Source of the DNA: Nematostella vectensis
Taxonomy: Eukaryota > Cnidaria > Anthozoa > Actiniaria > Edwardsiidae
NCBI RefSeq assembly: GCF_932526225.1
Contig: NC_064035.1
Coordinates: forward strand, 13,896,566 to 13,960,565
Length of the DNA: 64,000 nucleotides
Direction of reading: 5' to 3'
Position numbers and translations under genes: made by a program. The notes beneath the pieces were generated by a model. That model saw nothing but the letters and a program-made list of their open reading frames with translations. It ran no database searches and was not told where the DNA came from. Below, piece after piece: positions 1 to 12,600 of this stretch (positions are counted from its first letter, which is position 1; every line of letters begins with the position of its first letter).

Positions 1-192
1 ATTTATATTTTTAATTTATATTTAAAAGATACAACAATATCCATACTTTTATTTTTGCTTTTGCCATAGAACGTATCAATTTTGATTGCATTTGAATTTC
101 ATATTGATGCAAGTGGATTTAGTTCGCCGACATTGTAATGTGTTTATCTATTTTATGTAGTTAAATGACCAGTGTCTTGAACCCTTACTTAC

Positions 193-1186
193 CGAGCTTA
201 GCCTTGCATATGTACCCACGACGCTGCATGCAGTTCACATCGTTCCATGAGCCCATTCGGGTCTGTACAGCGACGCAGTTGTCTCTCCCCCAGTGATCAT
301 TAGGCTGTCCGTAGAGCCAAGAAGTGAACGACACAGGGCTTCCATCACTCCACTCGTAACCGCGCTCTACTGAGCGATCATTCAAACCTGTGTGCATAGA
401 ATGTCTACGTTACATATATAAGTGGATTGATATTCGGAGCTCTTTAACTGTCAGCTACCTTGGTTTTAGTCTCCTCTGAACCAGCTCGTGTCGGAGTCAC
501 GCAACGCTCCAGGAACTTTGCGTGACTCCGACACGAGCAGCTGCAAAGTAGACTACCTTTTTGGATAATAGGCGACTTGTACTAACGAATCACGTGACTT
601 GCACTAAGAGATCACGTGACTTTTGTGTGACAAATTCACGCCAAAATAAATGCAGATGCCTGTGTGCCAGTCACGCAGAGAGCGACGGAGAAAAAATTCA
701 ATGAAAATAAGCCCTTTCGGGGAAGAAATAAGCTTTCTGGAAGCTCTGAGTAAGTTTTGTTGTTGTTGTTATTTTTTAAGGCCGGTGCGCGCGCGAGTTT
801 GCCAGAAAGTCACGTGAACTGTTAGTGAAATTCGCCCAATGGCTATTCTTGGCAAGCTTAAAATCTGTCGAGTTTTAGGCCGACTCATCTGGTACAAAAG
901 AAGCATGCACAGACAAGTGACAGAAGCAAAGGGGATGGGGCAGAAGACGCTCGAGTCACCGCCAGGCAATGATAAGAATCCTTACCGGTCCATATCCAGA
1001 TACCGTTGACTGTCTTCATCTGGTAAATGAGGAAGTCTTTCTCCTGCTGACTCAAAATGCTCACCAGGTCCCCTCCTTCCCTCTGACAGCGCAGGCGTGC
1101 CTGGGGCCAAGTCAGGCGGTGGAACATCCGGAAAAGGTAGCAATGTTTGTCGAAACGCTTAAAGCCAGGGAGACATTTTCCATCAA
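193..1186 (-). CDS. Gene A CTLD11 (exons 40-41), QPN/WND type; last exons in window
   Basis: Exons 986-1186 and 193-387 join in phase 1. First half: KCLPGFKRFDKHCYLF, WPQARLRCQREGGDLVSI, IWIWT. Second half: GLNDRSVERG, EWSDGSPVSFTSW, GQPNDHWGRDNC, SWNDVNC and YICK. QPN and WND are intact. The exon ends at a gtaagta donor in phase 1, so coding sequence continues left of base 1. Bases 1-192 are intron and show nothing else. Confidence 0.88.
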
Positions 1187-4100
1187 CTAATAAAGGTGGA
1201 AAATTCGGTAATAAAACGTCAATTAAATGCTCATCGATTGTTTGATTGCAACACAGGCTCTGAACTAACCTGTAGGTGTTATATGAGGTTCACCTGAAGA
1301 GTAAAAAATATTGGAAAATAAGAAACAACAAGGTATTGACTCTAAATCTATATTCCCAGAAAAAAAGCCTTTCATTTTTGCAATGAAAATTTTCTAAAAT
1401 ACACAGTGATTGTCTCGATGAAAAAAATAATAATCTGGAAGCGGGCGCATTAATGCTATTTTATAGGGCGCTTTTGTTTCCCAATCCTGCCTTTCTGCTT
1501 ACTGTTTGTCACAGTTATTATTTCTTATTTAAGTCTTAGGCTTATCAAGGCAGATCCTGTTTTACCCTTTTAGAACCCTAAAAAGTAAGAGGTTTTTTTT
1601 ACCAATAACAAAATACCTTTGTTAATTTTACACATGAAGCCATTCTGCACCCCGCAGTCGACGGCTGACCAGCGGGCATCACTTTTTGCACTATTGATAG
1701 CTTGTACGCACATCTGGGTAGTTCCAGGCCTTCCCGGCTGACCGCGTGACCAATGAGAGAACTCCTTGACACTCTGGTCTGACCATGTGAACTCTACCGT
1801 ATTGGGCATGCGTGTCATGCCTGTCCAGACGTTGCCCACGAAGTTGATCATGTTTCGAAGCAGAAAAGCTGCAAAGAGAGCGCCAGTACTTGAAAAGGGC
1901 AGTGTCTTATACTGTATACGTCGTACGACGCGCGCTACCGTGGCGACCTTGACAGTTTCGTGAAGTAGGCCAATAAGGATGCGAGAAATGTGCTATCTGA
2001 CACGACGCACGCTACCGTGGCCACCTTGAACAGTTCTGTAAAGTAAGCCAATAAGGATGCGAGAAACGTACTATCTGATACGACGCGCGCTACCGTGGCC
2101 ACCTTGACAGTTTTGTGAAGTAAGCCAATAAGGATGCGAGAAGCTGTGTGTTGCTTATGCTCTCACCTTGCTCAAAAGCGGAGTGAATGCTGACAAGATC
2201 TCCCCCCTCCTTCTTGCAAACCTCCCGAGCCTCACTCCAGGGTAACTTGATGTAACTCATGCGATAGCACGAGTCACCATATTTGGAATAGAATCTCGGA
2301 CAGTCCGGATTACTGGTCGGTGCCACTGCGTGTAATGGAAAATGAATTAGACAACGTTATCAAGGTGTCGTTGGTTGGTAAAAGAGCGTACCATATCTTG
2401 AGATAATTATCATCGAAATAATAAAGGCTGTGATATTTTACCTGCTGTGGGACCGATTGGAAGTGCAGCTAAAATAAAACATAGTGAATAATGGTTAACA
2501 TCAGAATAAATCAAAACCCTTATCTAAATCATGAATGATGGAGTAGACGTCTAAGCGAATGTACGAATGGCCTGAATTGCTGGTTTAATAAGCTTTCAAA
2601 AGCCGCCGAACCACCGACTTTCACTATCACATAAATAAAATAACACAAAATAACAATAACAAAAAGAAACTTACTCAGCGCTCACGAATCATCCAGAACA
2701 TTTATATGTCAGAAATGAAAAGGCGAAGCCAAAAATAATTTTATTTTTATTTTTAGTAATACGTCCCCGCTTCGCTGGTGAAACAGATTCGCATTCGCTA
2801 GTCCATTAAACTGTAAATACTTCCCCGCTTCCCTAGTGAAACAGATTCGCATTCGCTAGTCCATTACATTGTAAATACGTCCCCTCTAAGGGCACTCACC
2901 TGACTCGCAGATATACCCAACCCTCCATGAGCAGGGTCTAACAGCCCATTTCCCGGCGGCCCAGGAGCGGGGCTCGATGTCAACGCAGTCGAGGTTTGCG
3001 CGATTCATGGGCTGACGAGTATTCCAGTTGGTGTACCGCACGGGACTGTTATCGGCCCAGTAGAACGCTCCTTCAGTATGAATGTCGTTCATCCCGATCC
3101 AGAACCGAGGCTTGGATGTATAGCTGAGCATCATGCTACTTATGAATGCTTGCTCGTATCTAATGGAGAAAGACATGAAAAATAGGAATGAAGAAATGAC
3201 CAACGTAACAAAGCTGTAGTATGTAGTGGTTGCTAATACCAACCAATTCAACCAATCTACTGATTGTTAGTACTAACCAAGTAACCCTTTCTACGGAATA
3301 TCAAAATGATAAGCAAGTTATTGTTCTTACCGGTTGCCCATGGTAACCAATTCCCTGCTATTCACTACCAGTTGTTAATGGTAACCAAGTCGTCATACTT
3401 ACTGGTTGTCAATGGTGACCAAGTCACCATACATAGATGAGTTCGTCCCGCGGTCGCAGCGCAAGCGAGCATTGGCCCAGTTTTGTCGTTCAGTTGCGAC
3501 AAACTTGTAGCAGCTTTTGTCATAGTGCAGCCACCCGGAATTGCATCGCCCCAAGGCTAATAGATAAGAGACATGACTTAACGTCTATCTTTATCATAAC
3601 ATATCTTTATCATGTGACATTGTCGGCATCATTTCACGGACAGTCCACGAACCTTTAGTTTTAGTAGTTTTATCTTGAAAATAAAATAATGTAAATTCCA
3701 TTTCGTTTGAAAATATTGAGCTAGTGAGAAAAGTGTAAAGAAATTTCGATTTATCTGTTAAAGTAATCAGACGCCTTGACTGACTCACCTGGCCCAGGAG
3801 TAGGAGAAGGCGTGGAGATTATTGGCACAGAATCTAAAAAAGGTAAAATGTAGTAGTAATTCAACCTCACTAACAGTGATCATAGGGACTTTCCAATCCC
3901 TTTCTGCCTTTTTTCTAAAGAAAGCGGAGACGTAATAAAATGCTCTCGCTCATGTAAAAGTCAACGTGAAAAAGTCGCTAGCAAGGAATGAAGAAGCAAG
4001 GAAGATAACAGAACACTTTCCTTTCCTTCCTTCTCTTTTGCTCTCTTTGTGTTGGTTTACTTTTTTATCTTCGTCTCTCGTTTCTTCTCTAAAGAAAATC

Positions 4101-6570
4101 GACTCTTACTGTTTTGCTTCTTGCAGATGTATGGATTTTTTCGATTGCACTGGTTATCGTTCCATTTTCCGTTCCATCGGACCATTTCCAGGCAGTCCTC
4201 CTGCCCTTGCCAGTCGTTTGGTTCCTTCCAGTTATAGTTGGTATAGCTTAGTGGTGAACCGTCACTCCACTCGTAAACGCTCTCATCATCCAAATCATTT
4301 AGCCCGATCCATATCGTCCAGCTTCGATACCTAGACATGGATTCACACACATGGAGTCAGAAGAGGAGATGGTAGTGCTTACACGCTCTTGCATCATAGG
4401 GAGGGGAGGGCATGGTTGTGCTTACACGCTCTTGCATCATAGGGAGGGGAGGGCATGGTTGTGCTTACACGCTCTTGCATCATAGGGAGGGGAGGGCATG
4501 GTTGTGCTTACACGCTCTTGCATCATAGGGAGGGGAGGGCATGGTATTGTTTACACGCTCTTGCATCATAGGGAGGGGAGGGCATGGTTGTGCTTACACG
4601 CTCTTGCATCATAGGGAGGGGAGGGCATGGTTGTGCTTACACGCTCTTGCATCATAGGGAGGGGAGGGCATGGTATTGTTTACACGCTCTTGCATCATAG
4701 GGAGGGGAGGGCATGGTTGTGCTTACACGCTCTTGCATCATAGGGAGGGGAGGGCATGGTTGTGCTTACACGCTCTTGCATCATAGGGAGGGGAGGGTAT
4801 GGTTGTGCTTACACGCTCTTGCATCATAGGGAGGGCAAGGTAGTATTCCTGGATCATAAAATCTTAATTTGGGATACTCATTACTCAAAACCATAACTTG
4901 GTGATCCGATATCAGACCTGTATTGTGACGCATGAACCTTACTTTGCTCTAAAGCCTGAGTAGACGAATGCGTTTTCGGCGGCGCTTTGAATGCTGATGA
5001 GCTCTGCACCGGCCTGTTGACAGGCTGCGCGCGCATCTTGCCACGTCTGTCTGCTGACCAGATCGTCACCGCTAAAGAGATAGCACATCCCACGCCAGTA
5101 CGTCCAAGTCTTATCGCATGTACCCGGGGCTGTAAGCAACACACGTGGTAAACATATCATGTCCAATATTTCTAAAGCCGGCTAGTCACTCGCGTAGGAA
5201 ACGAAGACATGATAGTTTAAAGTGTGTGTGTGTAAAACACACGCTTCCTTTGACTTCTCTAGTGGCAATAATACTGAGTATTGTTCGACGTGGCGCTGTA
5301 TACAGAGGCAAAGGAAAGAAAGGGCGATGTTTTACTTACGTGGTCCAGTAGTCGTTGGCGCTGGTGTAGCTGGCTGTGTAGTCACTGCTGTCGCTGCTGT
5401 TCAAGTAAAATTGCACGTGTACGTCAGCAATAACAATATTCGCACATTGCATTGTGTTCACTTCAAGAGAGCTCAAAGAGTCGGAAATATTGATACATAT
5501 ATCTGACACCACACACTCCTAGATGAGTATTTTCACCCGATCAGGTTCGGAGTGAGGTTTAGAGTGATTCGTAGTTTTTCTTACGAATAGCACGCGGGTT
5601 CTTTTAAAGAATTTTCCCTCAAAAATTGTATGAGTCTTATGAAGAGTCTTATGAAGGCAGTGCCAAAATACCTGGATGTAGCGGGCCAGTATCATACTTA
5701 AATGAGACGGCAAAAAATTCCTATTTCAAACTTTAAGTCAAACTCTATGAATATAACCTCCATTACGCGGAAACATTCGTATAACGAACACTTCGGTCCC
5801 GAGGTTTTCCATAGATGTTACACTAGGTTGAAAAAGCAGACTGAGTACTCAATTTTGTTTACTAACGTCGTTTGCGCTTGCACATGTAAGCTTTTGGAAG
5901 GTAGCACGATCTGTCGTTCCAGTAGCCATCTCGTCTGAGCACCACGCAAGGGCTTTGGCCATAATAGCTGTTGGGTTGCGTGCGACCCCAGTTGGTGTAG
6001 GACACAGGACTCCCGTCACTCCACACGTGACCTAGATAAAAGAGGAATTTTAATCAGTTGGTGTCACCATCACTTTTGTTGTATAATCAATACCAAAATG
6101 ACAATGCCACCACCGTTATCATTATGATCATAATTATCAACATCATGACAACATTATTACATCATCAACATCAACACATTACATCATCGACATCAACATA
6201 AGAAAAGCAACATCAACATGAAAAACTTATGTGCACCATCACTCCTACAATCGTTATATGGATGGCCATCAGCACCATAATCATTGCATCATTACTACAT
6301 CATCAACATCATCATTATTATCACAAGCATCATTGATCATCAGCAGCATCATGATTATTATCATCAGCATTATCATTGTTATCATTAGCATAATCATTAC
6401 TAACAGTATCATCATCATCATCATCATCGTCATCATCATCATCATCATCATTTCCATCACAAGCATCATTGATCATCAGCAGCATCATGATTATTATCAT
6501 CATTATTATCATCAGCATTATCATTGTTATCATCAGCATAATCATTACTAACAGTATTATTATCATCATT

Positions 6571-6605
<35 letters not shown>

Positions 6606-9600
6606 TAATATTATTATCAGCATCACCATTATTATCATCAGCATCATCAACATCATTATAATCATCAGCAGCATCATTATTACCATCAACATTATTATCA
6701 TTATCATTATCATCAGCATCATCATTATTATCATCAGCGTCATCAACATAATCAGAATCACCAGTTTTACTATCAGCAGCGGCATCGCTAGATCAATAAA
6801 TATCATCACACCAACACCAACACCAATAAATAACAAAACTTCGACAACATTATTATTTACCAGAGATGACACCCCTATCATTAAGCCCAGTCCAGAGGTT
6901 CGTCACTGTGCTGTTTGTAAGCGAACTGGCAAAATTGTTTTCCGCAGCATTGTGTATACTGACTAGATCTGTGTTAGCTCCGAGAGCGCGACAAGAATCC
7001 CGTGCCGCGGTCCACGATTTCCTGAAAGTAACGATATGGTTAGTTAACCACTCCCTAATTTTTGCCGTACAGTGGGATCTCCACATAACTCCTGGTGACG
7101 GAAAAAGTGTCCGTCATATCGAGGTGGAGGTTTCAAAAGGTTTGAAGCGTTGGTTATATGGCTTATTAGATCCGCTATATAAAGGTTCAACTTTTGAATT
7201 ATTAATAAACGTGAGACATACCTTTGACTGAAGACTTTGTAACAGCCAAACATGTACGTTACCCATCCTGACGGGCACAGTCCTACAGGAACTATGGGAA
7301 CACACAAGACAGTCATGAACATCATGCACCTTAGCGCCCCATGACAGGTAATCCGGAATCCATGAGAAAATGAGATTGGAATCCATGCTATTGGAATCCG
7401 AAATCCATACACTAGGATACGGAATCCAAGACTTAAGCTGGAATCCGGAATACAAGAATAAGTGTAAAATTTATTTGAATATTTGGAATCCGGAATCCAG
7501 GAAAAATTAGATTTGGAATCCCGAATCCACACACTAGGATCTGGAATCCACAAACTAGGATCCGGAACCCAGAACCATATTGAAGAACCTGTCATGGGGC
7601 GGATCTTAGGACCGTATGATTACCTATACAAATCATCAGATACTACTCTCTGTCAGCTCTACTCATTCGGATTCAAAATGACAAACGCTCTTGGAGCTGA
7701 CCAAAACAGGAAACCAAAAGGTGACGTCATAAAAAGGGGTGGTCACGCAGCCTAGAGACGCCTGAGGATAAGGTCAATATTATCTCTCGCGTTGCGTTGC
7801 TAAGAAACATCAGCACTTACGTGTAGTTGGAGGCCTGGTCGGTGGAGTATAGTTTTCTAAAAAAAATATCAGTGAGCTATCAGGGTAGAAGCTAGCAGAG
7901 TGGGGCTTGCGGGGTTGGGCCAGCAGTGGTAAGGCTAACAGAGGGAATGGACTAGCAGAGGTGGGGCTAACAGGGGGGATGAACTAGTGGGGGTAGGGCT
8001 AACAGGGGGAACGGACTAGCAGGGGGAATGGACTAGCAGGGGTGGGGCTAACAGGGGGAATGGACTAGCAGGGGTGGGGCTAACAGGGGGAATGGACTAG
8101 TAGGGATGGGGCTAACAGGGGGAACGGACTAGCAGGGGTAGGGCTAACAGGGGGAATGGACTAGCAAGGGTGGGGCTATCAGGGGAATGGACTAGCAGGG
8201 GTGGGCCAACAGGGGGGATGGACTAGTAGGGGTGGGGCTAACAGGGGGGATGGACTAGTAGGGGTGGGGCTAACAGGGGGAATGGACTAGCAGGGGTGGG
8301 GCTATCAGGGGGAATGTACTAGCAGGGGTGGGGCTAACAGGGGGGATGAACCAGCAGGGGTGGGGCTAACAGGGGGAATGGACTAGTAGGGATGGGACTA
8401 ACAGGGGGAATGGACTAGCAGGGGTGGGGCTATCAGGGGGAATGGACTAGCAGGGGTGGGGCTAACAGGGGGAATGGACTAGTAGGGGTAGGGCTAACAG
8501 GGGGAATGGACTAGCAGGGGTGGGTCTAACAGGGGGAATGGACTAGCAGGGGTAGGGCTAACAGGGGGAATGGACTAGCAGGGGTGGGGCTATCAGGGGG
8601 AATGGACTAGCAGGGGTAGGGCTAACAGGGGGGGTGGACTAGTAGGGGTGGGTCTAACAGGGGAATGCACTAGCAGGGGTAGGGCTAACAGGGGGGATGG
8701 ACTAGTAGGGGTGGGTCTAACAGGGGAATGCACTAGCAGGGGTAGGGCTAACAGGGGGGATAGAGACTAAGAGGGGTGGGGCTGGGGGCTGTAACCCAAC
8801 CCCCCACCACCACCACCACCATATAGTCGCGAAATAACATAGAAACAAGAACGAATATCAAATAATCTCTGACTTACGTCTGTATTTCTTGCAAACGAAT
8901 GCGTATGGTGTACTGGTACAATTGCTATCAACCCAGTACATCCAATCCCGACTGCTAACTGTCAAGGTCGCCCGCACACAACTTCCCGTGACGCCACGGT
9001 CATTAGGCTCCCCATTCCACCAGTTAGTCCAGTCCACAGGGCTACCGTCAGTCCAGCGGTAGATGCCGCGCTGATTGGTGTCCGTCAGACCAATCCATAC
9101 GTCACCGGCGTCCCATGACGTCACTAGAAGACTTGTCACCAGGGCACTCTCCCATCTAAACCAAAGCCGTTAAAATCATTATGACATATGTTACTATTGA
9201 TCGAGGAGTAGACTGAGCTCTGTTTATACTGCTTGATGAATGGCCTGAGGTTTGTGGGCTTTTTTGTAAGGGGTATTTCGAATCGTTGGAGTGAACCCAC
9301 CCGAGTCGACAAGACAATTTTGGGCAGGTTATCACCTTCCAGCTAGAGCGCTGAATTACGAGAGCGCAGATTAAACGTGGTCAAACTGAAAGAAACACAT
9401 TGGAGCCAACAAACTTCACTCACGATAGCATTTGGAATTGAACACGAAACCCAGTACTTAGACGCGCTGGTACAACAGCGCTCTGCCAACTGCGCCATTA
9501 AGACTCCTCCCTTACCCAGTGTGTATACTAGCGAGCTATTCGTCCTGAAAGGTCTTACCCGGTGTGTATACTAGCGAGCTATTCGTCCTGACACGTCTTA

Positions 9601-12600
9601 CCCAGTGTGTATACTAGCGAGCTATTTGTCCTGACACGTCTTACCCAGTGTGTAAACTAGCGATCTCTGCGCCCTGACACGTCTTACCCGCTGTGTATAC
9701 TAGCGAGCTATTCGTCCTGACACGTCTTACCCAGTGTGTATACTAGCGATCTCTGCGCCATGACACGTCTTACCCGGTGTGTATACTAGCAAGCTATTCG
9801 TCCTGACACGTCTTACCCGCTGTGTATACTAGCGAGCTATTCGTCCTGACACGTCTTACCCGGTGTGTATACTAGCGATCTCTGCGCCCTGACACGTCTT
9901 ACCCAGTGTGTATACTAGCGATCTCTGCGCCATGACACGTCTTACCCGGTGTGTATACTAGCGAGCTCTGTGCCTTGACATGTCTTACCTGGTGTGTATA
10001 CTAGCGAGCTCTGCGCCTTGACACGTCTTACCCGGTATGTATACTAGCGAGCTCTGCGCCCTGACACGTCTTACCCGGTGTGTATACTAGCGAGCTCTGC
10101 GCCCTGACACGTCTTACCCGGTGTGTATACTAGCGAGCTCTGCGCCCTGACACGTCTTACCCGGTGTGTATTACTAACAAGCTCTGCGCACTGACAAGTC
10201 TTACCCGGTGTGCATACTAGCGAGCTCTGCGCCCTGACACGTCTTACCTGGTGTGTATACTGGCGAGCTCTGCGCCCTGACACGTCTTACCCGGTGTGTA
10301 TACTAGCGAGCTCTGCGCCCTGACACGTCTTACCCGGTGTGTATACTAGCGAGCTCTGCGCCTTGACACGTCTTACCCGGTATGTATACTAGCGAGCTCT
10401 GCGCCCTGACACATCTTACCTGGTGTGTATACTAGCGAGCTCTGCGCCTTGACACGTCTTACCCGGTGTGTATACTGGCGAGCTCTGCGCCCTGTCAAGT
10501 CTTACCCGGTGTGTATACTGGCGAGCTCTGCGCCTTGACACGTCTTACCCGGTGTGTATACTGGCGAGCTCTGCGCCCTGGGCGCGACAAGAATCACGTG
10601 CGTCAGGCCAAGTTTTCTTGTCCAGTGTCAGGCCATAACATGCATTACCGTCGGGAGATCGCTGCCAGCCCGCCGGACAGCCTTGAGTCACCACAGCACC
10701 TACAACACCAAGGCCACAGTACGCGCTTTACTGCTATCTTCGACAACACCAGGGCAACACTAAGGGGTCGTCCACACTAACACGGATTCAAAAGTATCCA
10801 GATTCGTTTTGCCGAAAACGCATCACTTGATTCGCATCCACAATATCGTTTTAGCAGCGTGTTCGCCTGGATCCAGCCGTCCAGACTAACCGGATTCAAA
10901 CGTTTGTAAACGCTGAAAGGTACGGGGTGACGTCATTCTTATGATTGCGCATGCTCAAAGCAGCAGGCGCGTCTGCGATATGACGCCATCGTTTTCATTT
11001 TGATACGGATTCGACCGTCCACACTACGGAACAAAGTATACGGATTCATTTTGATTCATTTTCGACGGCGTTTTCAAAAGTATTCGGATTCGCTGGATCC
11101 AGCGCGCGTGTGGACGGGAGGCCTAAACGTATCAAAAAGTATACGGATCCAAACGAATCCGTGCTAGTGTGGTCGGCCCTTAAGCCCTTTTCCGCTAGCT
11201 TTGACAACACTAAAAGACCACACTTTTAAAGCTTTAAAAAGCTTTACTGCTATCTTTAACAACGCTAATTTTATTTAAGTTGTGTTCGACAAGTTTTCGC
11301 GTGTGTTGCACTTGCGTTTGCTTTGACCGATTCACATTTGCGTTGCGCTTTCATCCTTGTCCTTGCGTTTCATTGCTAAAAGACACCAGATTTAGCTGCC
11401 ATTAAAATCTCACATCGCACGCAGCTTTTACATACCTCTTTTGCACACGAAGGTGACATCCAAGTATTTCCTCACAGTGGGACAGGGGTCTTTACCAAAC
11501 AGCTGGTTCGTGGGGTTAACAGAGCAATATGGATTTCCGTCACACATGGCCTGTAGCTTTGCGGTGACATCAAAGACACATCCGGTGACACTAATTGGTC
11601 CACACGGCTGTCGATCAGTGCGTCCGTAGTTAGCCTTCTGTACCGAGATCACGGTGGATGAAGGGCAGCTTAGTGCATCTGATGTCCACTCGCAAATGTT
11701 TTGCTGACGGGGAGCTGTAAGAGAAGTATTACTATACCACATGCTTTTTATTAGAAAGAACCTGTCTTATATAACAACTTTCAGCCTGTCTTATATAACA
11801 ACTTTCAGCCTGTCTTATATAACAACTTTCAGCCTGTCTTATATAACAACTTTCAGCCTGTCTTATATAACAACTTTCAGCCTGTCTTATATAACAACTT
11901 TCAGCCTGAGATTTCGTGGCTAGATGTCATCCTCCAGCGGGAGGTGATCGAGGGGACCTAGGTTCGAGTCAGAGTTCGGAAAATGTGAAATACGACCTAG
12001 ATTACTGCTGATTTTTTTGTGAAATTCTGTATTTGATACTTTGCTATTGGTATAATAATCTCATATACGATATCATGTGTGTATTTCATGCTGATATGTC
12101 ACTGAAATTTAGGACCATTCACAAGAACCTTTTTTTCCTTAGATTGCTCCGAAAATAAAAACGTTTCATAAGTATATACGTACACACTTTTTAAAACATT
12201 AGCTATTTATAATCAACGAGTAAGGGAGTTTTCATAAAAAAAAACGAGGGGGAGGGAAGATATTGAGGGGTAGGGGGTTTCGGAAAATTTTTAACCCCCA
12301 AAAATATACTAATATACTGATATGATCTAGGTTGTAGCACAAATACACATTGCATGTTAAGCCAAATGACCACTGTTTAATTTTTTTTGTCTTTATAAAC
12401 CATAATATAGATACTTCCAGCTTTCAATATAAAAGTTGGATTTACCGATACAGTTTATTAACAGTTAACAGGAACAAATGGAAATATTGCATGCTTGCAG
12501 GCGGTACTTGGTGTTATCATCGCTGAAAACCCTCTCCGTTCGGTGATCGTGCGCCATCTTGTATTAACGGACGCAGGGCAGGGGGGAAAGGACTCTCAAC

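Noticed and set aside
6230-6966. Ile/Ser-rich and Met/Asp-rich open frames of 106-183 codons
   Set aside because: Translation of a CAT/ATC microsatellite in an intron; low complexity on both strands.
9515-10590. CRISPR-like regular array
   Set aside because: The units are contiguous without unique spacers, and the window is clearly animal DNA with introns.
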